Positions 19,288 to 29,071 of a stretch of DNA of 64,000 nucleotides are shown in pieces. Every line of letters starts with the position of its first letter. Within the stretch, counting starts at the first letter, position 1. The DNA lies in NCBI RefSeq assembly GCF_036985505.1, contig NZ_BTGQ01000004.1:310001-374000 (forward strand). Direction: 5' to 3'. The DNA is from Croceitalea sp947503285 (GTDB lineage Bacteria; Bacteroidota; Bacteroidia; Flavobacteriales; Flavobacteriaceae). The notes beneath the pieces are model-generated. The model saw only the letters and a list, made by a program, of their open reading frames with translations, ran no database searches and was not told where the DNA came from. The translations under genes were made by a program, and so were the position numbers.

Positions 19288-20371
19288 TCTTTAAAATAAA
19301 TTCTACCCTTCTATTATGTGACCTACCCTGTTCGTTGGAATTATTCGTGATGGGGTCTTTACTACCATGGCCTACCCATGATACGCGTTCAGTTGCTATG
19401 CCCACACTAACAAAATAGTCGGCGATTGACTTCGCCCGTTTTTCAGAAAGTCTTTTGTTATATAGGTCATTACCGTAACTATCGGTATGCCCATGAATTT
19501 CAATCATCAATTCGGGAGCTGCGTTCAATCGTTCCCGAATGAATTCCAGTTCCTTTATTGCATCGCCATCTATTGTATACTTATCAAAGCTAAAATGAAT
19601 ATTCTTTAGCACGAATAGACTATCTTTTTTCAATTCCCTATCCGCTTCGACAGAAGGCCCTTGGTTTGCCAATTGTAATGAAATCATATCGATATAATAG
19701 TAAGCCCCTTTCTTGGTCTCTTTTCTTTTGGTCTGTACTTTTCTTGTTTTTTGATTGCTGCGAAGGTTACCGAGAATCAGGTATTTTTCATAACCCTCGG
19801 CCGTAAAACTTAGGGTTACCTTCAACCAATCGGATTTGTCTTCATGAAATTCTGGATGATTGATTTCCATCGTATGGAATCGGTTGCCGCTATTACTGAA
19901 TAAACGGCCTCTAGACAACGCTTTCTTGGTATCTATTTGCAATTCTTTATAAGTGAATAACACCCCGAAATCCTTTACTGCGAAATCGGAGCCCTCGGCC
20001 AAGCTGATATAAAAACTTAAGTTATAGAATACGCCTTTTCGAAGTGTTTTTTTGAGTGGTACTTGAATGTATTCCCTATAATCAGATGGCGCATAAAAGT
20101 AGAGGCCGGCATAGCCCTTGCCGAACTTAACCTGTTGGACACCATTGAAGTTTTCTGGGGCACCCATTACGATACTACAGGTGTTGAAATAATCTGTAGA
20201 CCCTTTTGTCGGGGTGGTCCAAGAGGTAACATCATCTTTGAAGGTGCCCAAGGTTTTTGGGCAGGCATCAAAACGTTCAAAACTAGGGTTCTTGACCAGA
20301 TTTTGGCAATGCAGATGAAATCCGATCAATAGAAAACCAAAAAGAATATGTCTGCGATTACAACCGATCAT
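19277..20371 (-). CDS. OmpA-family protein, paralogue 3
   Basis: A 364-residue exported protein (signal ends about ...GFHLHCQ). The N-terminal NLVKNPSFERFDACP domain and DYREYIQVPL segment match paralogues 1 and 2. The C-terminal OmpA domain is the most canonical of the three: IEIHGHTDSYGNDLYNKRLS, EKRAKSIADYFVSVGI, and RSHNRRVEFILKTME at the very end. The 3' end overlaps the convergent small gene by 11 bp. Confidence 0.88.
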   Translation of the reverse strand: MIGCNRRHILFGFLLIGFHLHCQNLVKNPSFERFDACPKTLGTFKDDVTSWTTPTKGSTDYFNTCSIVMGAPENFNGVQQVKFGKGYAGLYFYAPSDYREYIQVPLKKTLRKGVFYNLSFYISLAEGSDFAVKDFGVLFTYKELQIDTKKALSRGRLFSNSGNRFHTMEINHPEFHEDKSDWLKVTLSFTAEGYEKYLILGNLRSNQKTRKVQTKRKETKKGAYYYIDMISLQLANQGPSVEADRELKKDSLFVLKNIHFSFDKYTIDGDAIKELEFIRERLNAAPELMIEIHGHTDSYGNDLYNKRLSEKRAKSIADYFVSVGIATERVSWVGHGSKDPITNNSNEQGRSHNRRVEFILKTME

Positions 20372-20423
20372 AACCTATAGCAAAGTAGGCCTAAGATAAC
20401 AAATCAGACCACAATGCTATTCG

Positions 20424-22172
20424 CTATAGATCAAACTTATAAGATACCCCGGCTAAAGCTTGAAAACTTTGTACCCTGAAATTATGCCACTGTTCGTAGC
20501 TGTTGTTGGCCAAATTATTGAATTTGGCAAATGCCGACAGCTGTTTGTTAAAACGATACCCGATATGGGCATTGACATCAAAAAAGCTTTCCAAGGTTAC
20601 TATTTCAGATGGAAACAAATTGGGTGGTGTATTGGCCTGTGCAACTGAAACCAAGTCTTCGCGCTCCCCAACAAAAAATAGGTTGGCACCGGCAAACCAC
20701 TGCTCCGTAATTTGATAATCCATAAATAAAGAACCTTTGACCTCAGGTAAGTTCCATGCCGGATTGTCCGTTTCCGTGTTGTAGTTGTAGTATTCGGCAT
20801 TTAAGCCAAACGAAAATTTGCGGTTGACATCAACATTCAACTCGGCAAAAACACCAAATGTTCTAAGGTCATCATAAAACACTTGAAATGAATTGCCAAA
20901 ATTATAGCCTTGCGCATCTGTTCTACCCACATTCTGAGGATTTAAAAAGAATAAGGGCCTTCTATTTTCCGCCAGATAGGATCCTTTAATATTGTAGCCG
21001 ACATTTGAAAAGAGCTGTCCCCTCAACCCTAAGTACCCTTCATATTGTTGGTCTGTAGGCTGAATAAACAACGTTGGTGAAACAAATGGGTTGTCATTCA
21101 CAAAATCATGATATGAGTTCTGTTTTAAATCACCTACGATACCTGCATAGGCAATCACCTGTTCATCCATGACCCGATACGATGCCGTAACCGTTGGATA
21201 GATGTAAAAACTGCCACTGCTGTCTTCTATATCCATTCCGTAAACCAAGTTTGCACCCAAGTTTAAGGTCAGTTCATCACGTAAAACCACAAAACTAGGA
21301 TTTATCCCTACCTGAAAATGACCGTAATCGATACCTGTTTCGTTGACAGTATTGTTCAAATCGTCATTTTCAAAACTACCGCTAACATAATCGACCTTGG
21401 TCTTGAAGTTCACCAATTCATCCGTAATGGGCAGTTCAATTTCCGTATTCAGTACCACTCTGTTTTCACCAGATTCCGAGGAATCCCAAAACCGCCTTAG
21501 GAGTATATCGCCATGTTTAAAAAAGGAATCTTCTACAGTCAGGTTTGCCTTCGCTTCGGCATTGAAATAGTTTTGTTGTTCGTCAATACCATCGATTTGC
21601 GCCTGGGTGAACACACCACTTTCAAGACCGTACCAATTGTACAACTGGTGCTGCAATCCGACACTGGCTCCCCAATTATAATCACGATCTTTTTTAGCGT
21701 ATGAAACGTCGAGTTTCGTATTGTAAAAATCAGTTTCTAAAGGCGTACTCTCAATATCACCTCGAGATGAATGATGGTTCAAACCTACATCCAATAAATC
21801 CTCATCCCTACCCAACTTACTGCTTGTGTAAAACTCGACTAGCGCATTGTTGAAATTTCCTAAGCCTACCGACGCATAGGAGTTATAGAGAATAGGAGGC
21901 GGAAGCTTTTCAACTTTCGCCGCCTTTGCTTTTGCCGGGGTAAATGTTGAAGCAACAGGTACCGAAAAGATATTATAGGTTATTTTCTTTTTTTGCAACA
22001 CAATGGAATCGTTCAAAATTGGCGCAACCTTAATTTTAAAGGCATCGGAAACCGTAGGGGAATATGGCTTTACCACCGTTACGGTTTCAGTGCCGATAGT
22101 ATCGGTTTCTTGGGCTTTTACCGAACCCAAAACGACTAGACAAAGTATCGTGGATAAAATGGTTTTCTGCAT
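20424..22172 (-). CDS. TonB-receptor-like outer-membrane barrel without a plug domain
   Basis: 582 residues from the Met that begins the signal peptide (MQKTILSTILCLVVLGSVKAQ); an in-frame start 21 bases upstream overlaps the TPR gene. After a short N-terminal ETVTVVKPYSPTVSDAFKI segment the protein goes straight into barrel strands (about residue 105 on: SYASVGLGNFNNALVEFY) and ends with an aromatic-final strand (ALAGVSYKFDL). No plug domain is visible, although the last third (AFAKFNNLANNSYEQW) is like TonB-dependent receptors. The gene begins about 10 bp after the TPR gene, so the two are probably co-transcribed. Function unknown. Confidence 0.8.
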   Translation of the reverse strand: MQKTILSTILCLVVLGSVKAQETDTIGTETVTVVKPYSPTVSDAFKIKVAPILNDSIVLQKKKITYNIFSVPVASTFTPAKAKAAKVEKLPPPILYNSYASVGLGNFNNALVEFYTSSKLGRDEDLLDVGLNHHSSRGDIESTPLETDFYNTKLDVSYAKKDRDYNWGASVGLQHQLYNWYGLESGVFTQAQIDGIDEQQNYFNAEAKANLTVEDSFFKHGDILLRRFWDSSESGENRVVLNTEIELPITDELVNFKTKVDYVSGSFENDDLNNTVNETGIDYGHFQVGINPSFVVLRDELTLNLGANLVYGMDIEDSSGSFYIYPTVTASYRVMDEQVIAYAGIVGDLKQNSYHDFVNDNPFVSPTLFIQPTDQQYEGYLGLRGQLFSNVGYNIKGSYLAENRRPLFFLNPQNVGRTDAQGYNFGNSFQVFYDDLRTFGVFAELNVDVNRKFSFGLNAEYYNYNTETDNPAWNLPEVKGSLFMDYQITEQWFAGANLFFVGEREDLVSVAQANTPPNLFPSEIVTLESFFDVNAHIGYRFNKQLSAFAKFNNLANNSYEQWHNFRVQSFQALAGVSYKFDL

Positions 22173-22182
22173 GGTGTCCTGA

Positions 22183-25100
22183 TTAATTTCCATTCGGATT
22201 GACTGATGAGTTGACTTCTGCCTGGCGTGATTTTATCAATGAAAGCTCTCCTTTGGCATTGGCGACGATTTCATCGAATTCTGCAAAATTCTCAATGACA
22301 CTTTCCAAAATATAGGTCGCTTGAAAGGCATCATCCAAAGCATAAAAATTCTTGGCCATGATTACCAACCCCTTTCCACCCCATTCTTTATACGCCGAAT
22401 AGTCTTTTACCAATTTTTGGACCGATACATTTGAGGCTTCAAAATTTTCCTTCTTGTTCTTAAAAAAAGCATCGTAGTACCATGCTTCTGCGGCAACCTC
22501 GCCCGATGCTATTTTTTTGACCTCAGCAAAAGCGGTTTCAGCAATTTGTTCATTACCCGTTTCAATGGCGGCACGAGCAATCATAATCTGGGCATCACTT
22601 TTTATCCTATTGTCGATATTAGGGGCGGCCAGAACCTTTTCTGCGTAAGCAATGGTTTTTTCATAGTCTTTTCGACCATAATACCCTTTCATCAAATTAG
22701 ATTGGGCAAAGGTTCTATTCTGCGCAATCTCTGCGGTATTCTCCAGCCGCTCTAAAAAGGGGATGGCATTTTTATAATCTTCTTTTGCCACATATATTTC
22801 ACAGACCCTCGTTAGTGCCTGCTCACTATATTCACTAGTTCCATTTTCAGCCACGTTTGCATAAAGCGGTAAGGCCTTATCCTTATCTCCTTGGGAAAAA
22901 TACAATTGTGCCAATGAAAAATTTACCTGATTGGAGTGAAGCCCATTGGGAAACTCTTTCAAGTAGGCTTCAAAACCCTTGATGGCAACATCAGTTTTAC
23001 CCTCGGCATACTTTCGATTTGCCGCCTCAAAGCTGGCCTCGTCAAGTTCTGAATCCGTTACCTCAACAAAATCAAGGTTTCTGGCCCATGCGGCATATTC
23101 GCTTACACGCCCCATATCAACATAAACCAATTTTGCAGTTGCCACTGCTTGCTTGGCTTCTTGACTTTTAGGATAGTCATTTACCACACCTTTCAGTTTT
23201 GTCAAAGCTTTTTCATTACGTCCGGCATTGTAGTGTACCAATCCCTGGCGTAGCATAGCCCTTGGGGCAAACTTACTACGGGCATATTTTGAGATTAGCC
23301 TATCATAGCTGCGTAACCCCTCAGTTTCTTGAGTATTCTTCACGTAGGTATTGCCCAGTTCAAAAAGTGCATCGTCTTGTAGTGAGGATTTTGGATAGCG
23401 ATCTACAAACCTTATCAATTCTTCAATCTTTGCTGGATTCTTACCTAAGAACCCATTACATATCGCCTTTTGAAATGCTGCATAATCACGTTCCGAACCA
23501 TTCATTTGCGACGCCTTGTCATAAGCCGAAATCGCTGATTGGTAGTTACTTGTCACGAAGTAACTATCGCCTAAGCGGATCAATGCGTCATTGGACTGCT
23601 CTTGATTACTATTCGCTGAGACATTTTTAAAATAGGAAATGGCCTTATCGTATTGCTTTAATTTGAAATGACAATATCCTAAGTTGTAATCCAATTGTTC
23701 AAATTCATCCGTTGTTGTTGCCTCCGGATTTTGTTTGAACTTCATAAAACCTTCTAAAGCTTCGTCAAAACGGTTTAAACGATACGTTGCTTCTGCCCTC
23801 CAATATCTTGCCCTTGCCTCAAAATATCCATTTTCTGGATTCTTCAAAGATTTTGAGAATCGCTCTACGGCCAATTCATAATCCCCGTCAATGAATAATT
23901 CCACTCCCCTATAAAAAGCAACTTTTTGGTAGGTTTCCCTGCTTGCGTAGCCTGAGTTTTTCTCTAGCAACGTCATGGCACCCTCAAAGTTTTTTGAAGT
24001 GATATAAGAATCTACGAGCAAGGTCTGCAACTCTTCTTGTCTTTCATCTTTTGGGTACTTTTCTAAATAAGCCCTAATAACCTGTGGTACTGGTTCGTAG
24101 GCATTACCTATTTCATAACTCAACCTTGCATAGTTGAGTAGCGCATCCCTTTCAATAGCTTCGTTGAATTCCATTTCAGAGGCATTGCGAAATGCATTCA
24201 GTGCTTCAGATTTTTTTTCCAACTTCAGGTAGCACTCCGCCAAGTGATAATAAGCGTTCTGGGCCACACCGTTTGTACCATCGATAATTTTATTGAATTG
24301 CCCAATAGCGGCTTCAAAATCATCTTGTTTGTAGTAGCTATATCCTAAAAGGTAAAAATCAGTGTTGCTCCATCTTCCCCGCTTGCCTTTATACGCTTTT
24401 AAATATGGGATGGCGTCATCGTACTTTTCTAAATTGAAGTAGCTCTCGCCAATGACTTTGTTCAATTCAGAAATTTCCCTACGATCTGACTTTGGCAGTT
24501 GTTTTTTGGCCATTTCAATGGCTTTTTCAAAATTGCCCAGTTTAAAATTTAAGTCCGCTTGATAATAGGAAAGTTTTTCTTCTAGAACTTTCGGGTCTGA
24601 TATTTCATCGAATCGCTCATTCGCGCCATCATAATCGTCTTGTTCATAAGCGATATAGCCCATATAATACTTTGCTTGGGCTCCATATTTTTCAGAAGTG
24701 AGTACTTTATTGAGGTATTTTTCAGCTTCTTTGGGCCTGTTCGAAGCATAATAGGCATATCCGATGTTAAAATTGAACTTTTCCATGTCTTTTCGCGACA
24801 TGGCGCTTTGGTCGACTTTCCTGTACCATTTTAAGGCATAAGGATATTTACCCGTTTCAAAATAATAATCGGCAACATCCATAAAAGCGGAATTGCGCTT
24901 AGTGGAAGTTGGGTAACGTTCCACAAAGTCTTCCATGAGTTTGTCGGCTCCCCGTTGGTTCAACCGAACCGCGGCATTTGCTGCATAATAGACGCTATTA
25001 GCCTCGGTCTCGTAGTCTTTCGTACTGGTCTTGACTTTTTCAAAAAGTGCTTGGGCTGCTTGATATTGTTGGTTGTTATACAAGGCCAAAGCATCTTGAA

Positions 25101-25200
25101 ACTGCTTTTGCTCGTGGGTATATACCTTGGTTTCTTGTGAAAAACCTAAAACCAAAAGACCTAAAAAGAGTGCTAAAAAAACGGAAGTGGTTCGATTCAT
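22183..25200 (-). CDS. Large tetratricopeptide repeat protein, periplasmic
   Basis: A 1005-residue protein with a signal peptide (MNRTTSVFLALFLGLLVLGFSQ) followed almost entirely by TPR-type helical hairpins: repeated A-x2-Y-Y-x9-A-x2-Y-F-x-K patterns, e.g. KYPYALKWYRKVDQS, DDFEAAIGQFNKII and KQYDKAISYFKNV. Such proteins act as scaffolds, here probably in the periplasm or at the inner face of the outer membrane. It is followed about 10 bp later by the plugless barrel gene, suggesting a shared envelope function that cannot be named from sequence. Confidence 0.87.
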   Translation of the reverse strand: MNRTTSVFLALFLGLLVLGFSQETKVYTHEQKQFQDALALYNNQQYQAAQALFEKVKTSTKDYETEANSVYYAANAAVRLNQRGADKLMEDFVERYPTSTKRNSAFMDVADYYFETGKYPYALKWYRKVDQSAMSRKDMEKFNFNIGYAYYASNRPKEAEKYLNKVLTSEKYGAQAKYYMGYIAYEQDDYDGANERFDEISDPKVLEEKLSYYQADLNFKLGNFEKAIEMAKKQLPKSDRREISELNKVIGESYFNLEKYDDAIPYLKAYKGKRGRWSNTDFYLLGYSYYKQDDFEAAIGQFNKIIDGTNGVAQNAYYHLAECYLKLEKKSEALNAFRNASEMEFNEAIERDALLNYARLSYEIGNAYEPVPQVIRAYLEKYPKDERQEELQTLLVDSYITSKNFEGAMTLLEKNSGYASRETYQKVAFYRGVELFIDGDYELAVERFSKSLKNPENGYFEARARYWRAEATYRLNRFDEALEGFMKFKQNPEATTTDEFEQLDYNLGYCHFKLKQYDKAISYFKNVSANSNQEQSNDALIRLGDSYFVTSNYQSAISAYDKASQMNGSERDYAAFQKAICNGFLGKNPAKIEELIRFVDRYPKSSLQDDALFELGNTYVKNTQETEGLRSYDRLISKYARSKFAPRAMLRQGLVHYNAGRNEKALTKLKGVVNDYPKSQEAKQAVATAKLVYVDMGRVSEYAAWARNLDFVEVTDSELDEASFEAANRKYAEGKTDVAIKGFEAYLKEFPNGLHSNQVNFSLAQLYFSQGDKDKALPLYANVAENGTSEYSEQALTRVCEIYVAKEDYKNAIPFLERLENTAEIAQNRTFAQSNLMKGYYGRKDYEKTIAYAEKVLAAPNIDNRIKSDAQIMIARAAIETGNEQIAETAFAEVKKIASGEVAAEAWYYDAFFKNKKENFEASNVSVQKLVKDYSAYKEWGGKGLVIMAKNFYALDDAFQATYILESVIENFAEFDEIVANAKGELSLIKSRQAEVNSSVNPNGN

Positions 25201-25330
25201 AGTGTTCTACGCTGTTCTCGATTGATGATACCATAACGTTAAAATTCGAATGAAAGTATATCAATCAATTTCAAGTCCAAAGTTTCCAGTTTTAACTTTC
25301 AGGTTTCGAATACCCAGAAAAAATCATAAT

Positions 25331-25358
25331 TTGGTTCGTAGAGAACTTAGTATTTTTG
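25331..25358 (+). promoter_or_regulatory. Putative Bacteroidota-type promoter upstream of ftsE
   Basis: TTG at 25331-25333, a 17-base spacer and TATTTTTG at 25351-25358 match the Bacteroidota consensus of -33 TTG and -7 TAnnTTTG. It lies about 70 bp before the ftsE ATG, in the divergent gap with the TPR gene. Confidence 0.55.
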
Positions 25359-25429
25359 GGAATCGCAAGGTTAGGATCATTTTTTTAATAAGACCACTGC
25401 CTTGAAACCTTTAACCCGAAACTAAAAGA

Positions 25430-26113
25430 ATGTCGGAAACCATATTAAAATTACAGGATGTATCCGTTTTTCAAAATGAAAATCTCATTCTGAGCAATAT
25501 TACCCTTGAAGTAAAAAAGGGTGAGTTTGTATACATTATCGGAAAGACCGGAAGTGGAAAAAGTAGCTTTATGAAGACGCTCTATGCCGATATTCCGCTT
25601 CGTGAAGGTTATGGTACCGTTGTGGATTTCAGCCTAAAGTCGCTTCAAGAAAAGGACATCCCTTTCTTACGTAGAAAATTGGGAATCGTCTTTCAAGACT
25701 TCAAATTGCTACCTGACCGAAATATCAATAATAACTTGCAATTTGTGCTTAAAGCAACGGGGTGGACAGACCATTCAAAAATGGATGCCAAAATTGAAGC
25801 CGTATTGGATAAAGTGGGCATGAAAACCAAGGGCTTTAAGTTTCCCCATGAACTCTCGGGTGGAGAACAACAACGCGTAGCCATTGCAAGGGCCCTGTTG
25901 AACGATCCGGAATTGATTCTTGCTGATGAACCAACCGGTAATTTAGATCCCCAAACCAGTGTAGAGGTAATGCGGGTCTTGCAAGAAATCAACGAAAGTG
26001 GACGTACCATCATTATGTCTACCCATGATTATGCCCTGATCTTAAAATATCCGCACAAAACCATCAAATGTGATGGCAGCAAGATGTTTGAGGTGATTCA
26101 AAAAGCTATGTGA
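25430..26113 (+). CDS. ftsE: FtsE-like cell-division ABC ATPase
   Basis: A 227-residue ABC ATPase: Walker A IIGKTGSGKSS, Q-loop GIVFQDFKLL, signature LSGGEQQRVAIARALL, Walker B LILADEPTGNLDP, H-loop STHDY. The FQDFKLL Q-loop and overall length are characteristic of FtsE, which works with FtsX to control peptidoglycan hydrolases at division. ftsX is not adjacent, which is common in Bacteroidota. A LolD/MacB-type ATPase is the main alternative; the DFKLLPDRN segment favours FtsE. Confidence 0.88.
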   Translation: MSETILKLQDVSVFQNENLILSNITLEVKKGEFVYIIGKTGSGKSSFMKTLYADIPLREGYGTVVDFSLKSLQEKDIPFLRRKLGIVFQDFKLLPDRNINNNLQFVLKATGWTDHSKMDAKIEAVLDKVGMKTKGFKFPHELSGGEQQRVAIARALLNDPELILADEPTGNLDPQTSVEVMRVLQEINESGRTIIMSTHDYALILKYPHKTIKCDGSKMFEVIQKAM

Positions 26114-26239
26114 TTTTTCATAACCTTAATACTTCATAAGGAAATTCAAAAAAAAGTCGTCGACGAACTTCTATTCTTGATTTAGAATTGACCAAAAAGA
26201 TTTTTGTTTCTTTGTGAAAACTAAAATTTCTTTCCTTTT

Positions 26240-26998
26240 ATGGAACTTCTCGGAATTGATGTCGGTGGATCGGGTATCAAAGGTGCCTTGGTCAATGCCG
26301 AAACAGGCGAAATGTTGACGGAACGATTTCGCATTCCCACGCCCAAATCAAGAAAACCTGACGAGATGGCGGAGGTCATCAAACAAATCGCAGATCATTT
26401 TAAGTATCACGGACCCATTGGTTGTGGATTTCCTACCATCGTAAAAAATGGGGTTTGCAAATCTCCCGGCAATTTGCACAAAAGCTGGATGGGCGTTAAC
26501 ATTGACGAACTTCTTACCAGAGTAACAGGTCGAGAGGTTACGGTTCTCAATGATGCGGACGCTGCTGGATATGCTTCAATGAACTATGGCGTTGGAAAAG
26601 ACAAGCAAGGCCTCGTTGTTATGATTACCATTGGAACAGGACTGGGCAGCGGTGCTTTTTTCAATGGGCAATTGATCCCCAATTTTGAGCTCGGCCAAAT
26701 ACCTTATAAGGATTATAAAAAAATTGAACTTTGGGCAGCGGCATCGGCAAAAGAACGCGAAGGATTATCATATGAGAAATGGGGAAAACGCTTCAACAAG
26801 TTTTTACGATACGTTGAGCTGATCATTGCACCAGACCTCATTATCGTTGGTGGGGGCACCTCAAAAAAATGGAAGGAGTTTCAACACCTTATTGATGTTG
26901 AGACCGATGTTGTAAAGGCAGAATTGATGAACCATGCCGGAATCATTGGTGCGGCGATAGGCTGTTTACGCGAACACCATCACGGACACCTAAGTTAG
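26240..26998 (+). CDS. ppgK: ROK-family polyphosphate glucokinase-like kinase
   Basis: A 252-residue kinase: N-terminal phosphate loop GIDVGGSGIKGALV, adenosine-side motif VVMITIGTGLGSGAFFNG, catalytic aspartate in LNDADAAGYA, and LIIVGGGTSKKW. Length and the SPGNLHKSWMGVNI region match polyphosphate glucokinase (PpgK), which phosphorylates glucose with polyphosphate or ATP. The zinc-binding cluster of many ROK repressor-like kinases is absent, which fits PpgK. Monocistronic; its stop lies in the first unit of a heptamer repeat. Confidence 0.85.
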   Translation: MELLGIDVGGSGIKGALVNAETGEMLTERFRIPTPKSRKPDEMAEVIKQIADHFKYHGPIGCGFPTIVKNGVCKSPGNLHKSWMGVNIDELLTRVTGREVTVLNDADAAGYASMNYGVGKDKQGLVVMITIGTGLGSGAFFNGQLIPNFELGQIPYKDYKKIELWAAASAKEREGLSYEKWGKRFNKFLRYVELIIAPDLIIVGGGTSKKWKEFQHLIDVETDVVKAELMNHAGIIGAAIGCLREHHHGHLS

Positions 26999-27028
26999 TG
27001 GTTAGTGGTTAGTGGTTAGTGGTTAGTG
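26994..27028. repeat. Tandem heptamer repeat (GTTAGTG x5)
   Basis: Five perfect head-to-tail copies of GTTAGTG, the first containing the TAG stop of the ppgK-like gene. Copy-number change would not alter that protein because the stop is in the first copy. Confidence 0.9.
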
Positions 27029-27108
27029 GAAATTAATGAATTCGAGTTGTCAAAACTATTCTTCATAGTTCTCAACCACCAACGGACTACCGTTCACTGT
27101 TTATTAAC

Positions 27109-28908
27109 CTAGGTAATCTTATTGCGCTTGCGGTCTACTTCTTTTAAATAAATCTTTCTTAAACGAAGGTGATTTGGGGTTACTTCGACATACTCATCTT
27201 TTTGAATATATTCCAAAGCCTCTTCCAACGAAAACTTTATTGCCGGAACAATCTTAGCCTTATCGTCAGCACCCGCAGAACGTACGTTTGATAATTTCTT
27301 GGTTTTCGTTACGTTTACCGTCATATCATCTTGGCGTGAGTTTTCGCCGATAACCTGACCTTCATAAATATCCTCTCCCGGGTCAATAAAGAACTTACCC
27401 CTATCTTGCAGTTTGTCAATGGAGTACGGAATTGCAGTACCATTTTCCATAGACACTAAAGAGCCATTCAAACGTTGCGCAATATCCCCTTTCAGAGGTT
27501 GGTATTCTAAAAAGCGGTGTGCCATTATCGCCTCACCCGCAGTTGCGGTCAACAATTGGTTTCTCAAACCTATTATCCCTCTCGAAGGGATTATAAATTC
27601 ACATAACATTCGGGAACCTTTAGCTTCCATACTGGTCATTTCCCCCTTGCGGATAGAGACCATTTCAACGGCCTTTCCAGAAACTTCTTCAGGTAAATCG
27701 ATAGTCAAATGTTCTACAGGTTCGCACTTTACCCCGTCAATCCCTTTAATGATCACCTGTGGTTGGCCAATTTGAAGTTCATATCCCTCACGTCGCATCG
27801 TCTCGATCAAAACGGAAAGGTGCAATACCCCACGGCCGAATACCATGAACTTATCGGCACTATCGGTTTCTTCAACACGAAGGGCCAAGTTTTTCTCTAA
27901 CTCTTTTTCAAGACGCTCCTTAATATGGCGAGAAGTCACGAATTTACCATCTTTACCAAAAAATGGACTGTCGTTTATCGTGAACAACATGCTCATTGTT
28001 GGCTCATCAATAGCTATGGTCTTTAACTTTTCAGGGTTTTCAAGATCGGCAACCGTATCGCCTATTTCAAAACCTTCCATACCCACAATGGCACAAATAT
28101 CACCGGTTTTGACCTCTTGCACTTTTTGACGGCCCAAGCCCTCAAAAGTAAAAAGCTCTTTAATCTTCGATTTTACGACCGTTCCATCACGTTTTACCAA
28201 AGAAATCTGCTGTCCTTCCTTCAAGGTACCCCGGGTTAACCTACCAATGGCAATACGACCTGTGAATGAAGAAAAATCCAATGAGGTAATCAGCATTTGG
28301 GTAGTTCCCTCTTCTGGTTTGAATTCAGGTACATGGTCGATGACCATATCCAACAATGGTTCTATATTTGACGTTGGTTTTTGCCAATCCTCACTCATCC
28401 AATTTTGTTTGGCAGAACCGTAAACCGTCGGAAAATCCAATTGCCATTCTTCAGCACCCAGCTCAAACATCAAATCAAAAACTTTCTCATGAACTTCCTC
28501 TGGGGTACAATTTTCTTTATCGACCTTATTAATGACCACACAAGGTTTTAGGCCTAAATCAATAGCTTTCTGTAATACAAATCGGGTTTGCGGCATAGGC
28601 CCTTCAAAGGCATCTACCAAAAGTAGAACGCCATCGGCCATATTCAAAACACGTTCTACCTCGCCTCCGAAATCGGCGTGACCGGGGGTGTCAATGATAT
28701 TGATTTTAGTGTCTTTGTAGACTACGGAAACGTTTTTTGATACAATGGTAATTCCGCGCTCCCGCTCTAAATCATTGTTATCCAAAATCAAATCACCTTT
28801 GTTTTCGTTTTCACGAAACAACTGACAATGATACATGATTTTATCAACCAAGGTGGTTTTACCGTGGTCAACGTGTGCAATGATGGCGATATTCTTGATC
28901 TTGGACAT
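27109..28908 (-). CDS. typA: Ribosome-associated GTPase TypA/BipA
   Basis: A 599-residue translational GTPase: G1 AHVDHGKTTL, switch ERGITIVSK, G3 DTPGHADF, G4 NKVDKE, then the elongation-factor-like domain II and the TypA-specific C-terminal part (GEMTSMEAKGSRMLCEF, PSRGIIGLRNQLLTATAGEA). It binds the 70S ribosome and helps subunit assembly and growth under stress, especially cold. Length is normal. Isolated gene; start chosen at the MSKIKNIAIIAHVD ATG. Confidence 0.96.
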   Translation of the reverse strand: MSKIKNIAIIAHVDHGKTTLVDKIMYHCQLFRENENKGDLILDNNDLERERGITIVSKNVSVVYKDTKINIIDTPGHADFGGEVERVLNMADGVLLLVDAFEGPMPQTRFVLQKAIDLGLKPCVVINKVDKENCTPEEVHEKVFDLMFELGAEEWQLDFPTVYGSAKQNWMSEDWQKPTSNIEPLLDMVIDHVPEFKPEEGTTQMLITSLDFSSFTGRIAIGRLTRGTLKEGQQISLVKRDGTVVKSKIKELFTFEGLGRQKVQEVKTGDICAIVGMEGFEIGDTVADLENPEKLKTIAIDEPTMSMLFTINDSPFFGKDGKFVTSRHIKERLEKELEKNLALRVEETDSADKFMVFGRGVLHLSVLIETMRREGYELQIGQPQVIIKGIDGVKCEPVEHLTIDLPEEVSGKAVEMVSIRKGEMTSMEAKGSRMLCEFIIPSRGIIGLRNQLLTATAGEAIMAHRFLEYQPLKGDIAQRLNGSLVSMENGTAIPYSIDKLQDRGKFFIDPGEDIYEGQVIGENSRQDDMTVNVTKTKKLSNVRSAGADDKAKIVPAIKFSLEEALEYIQKDEYVEVTPNHLRLRKIYLKEVDRKRNKIT

Positions 28909-29071
28909 AACCTCTAATTTTGAGCCTGCAAAGGTACTGCTAATTTCTGCTTATCAGACAAAGGTTATGTTATTTTTATCTTATTGAATTTTAAATAGTT
29001 ATCAATTTATAAATAACCCAAGAAGAAATTGAACAACAATTAGGGAAATCGAATTTGGTTAGTGCCAACGT

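Noticed and set aside
26994..27028. CRISPR or phase-variable repeat after the ppgK-like gene
   Set aside because: Perfect heptamers without spacers; the stop codon lies in the first unit so the coding frame is not affected.
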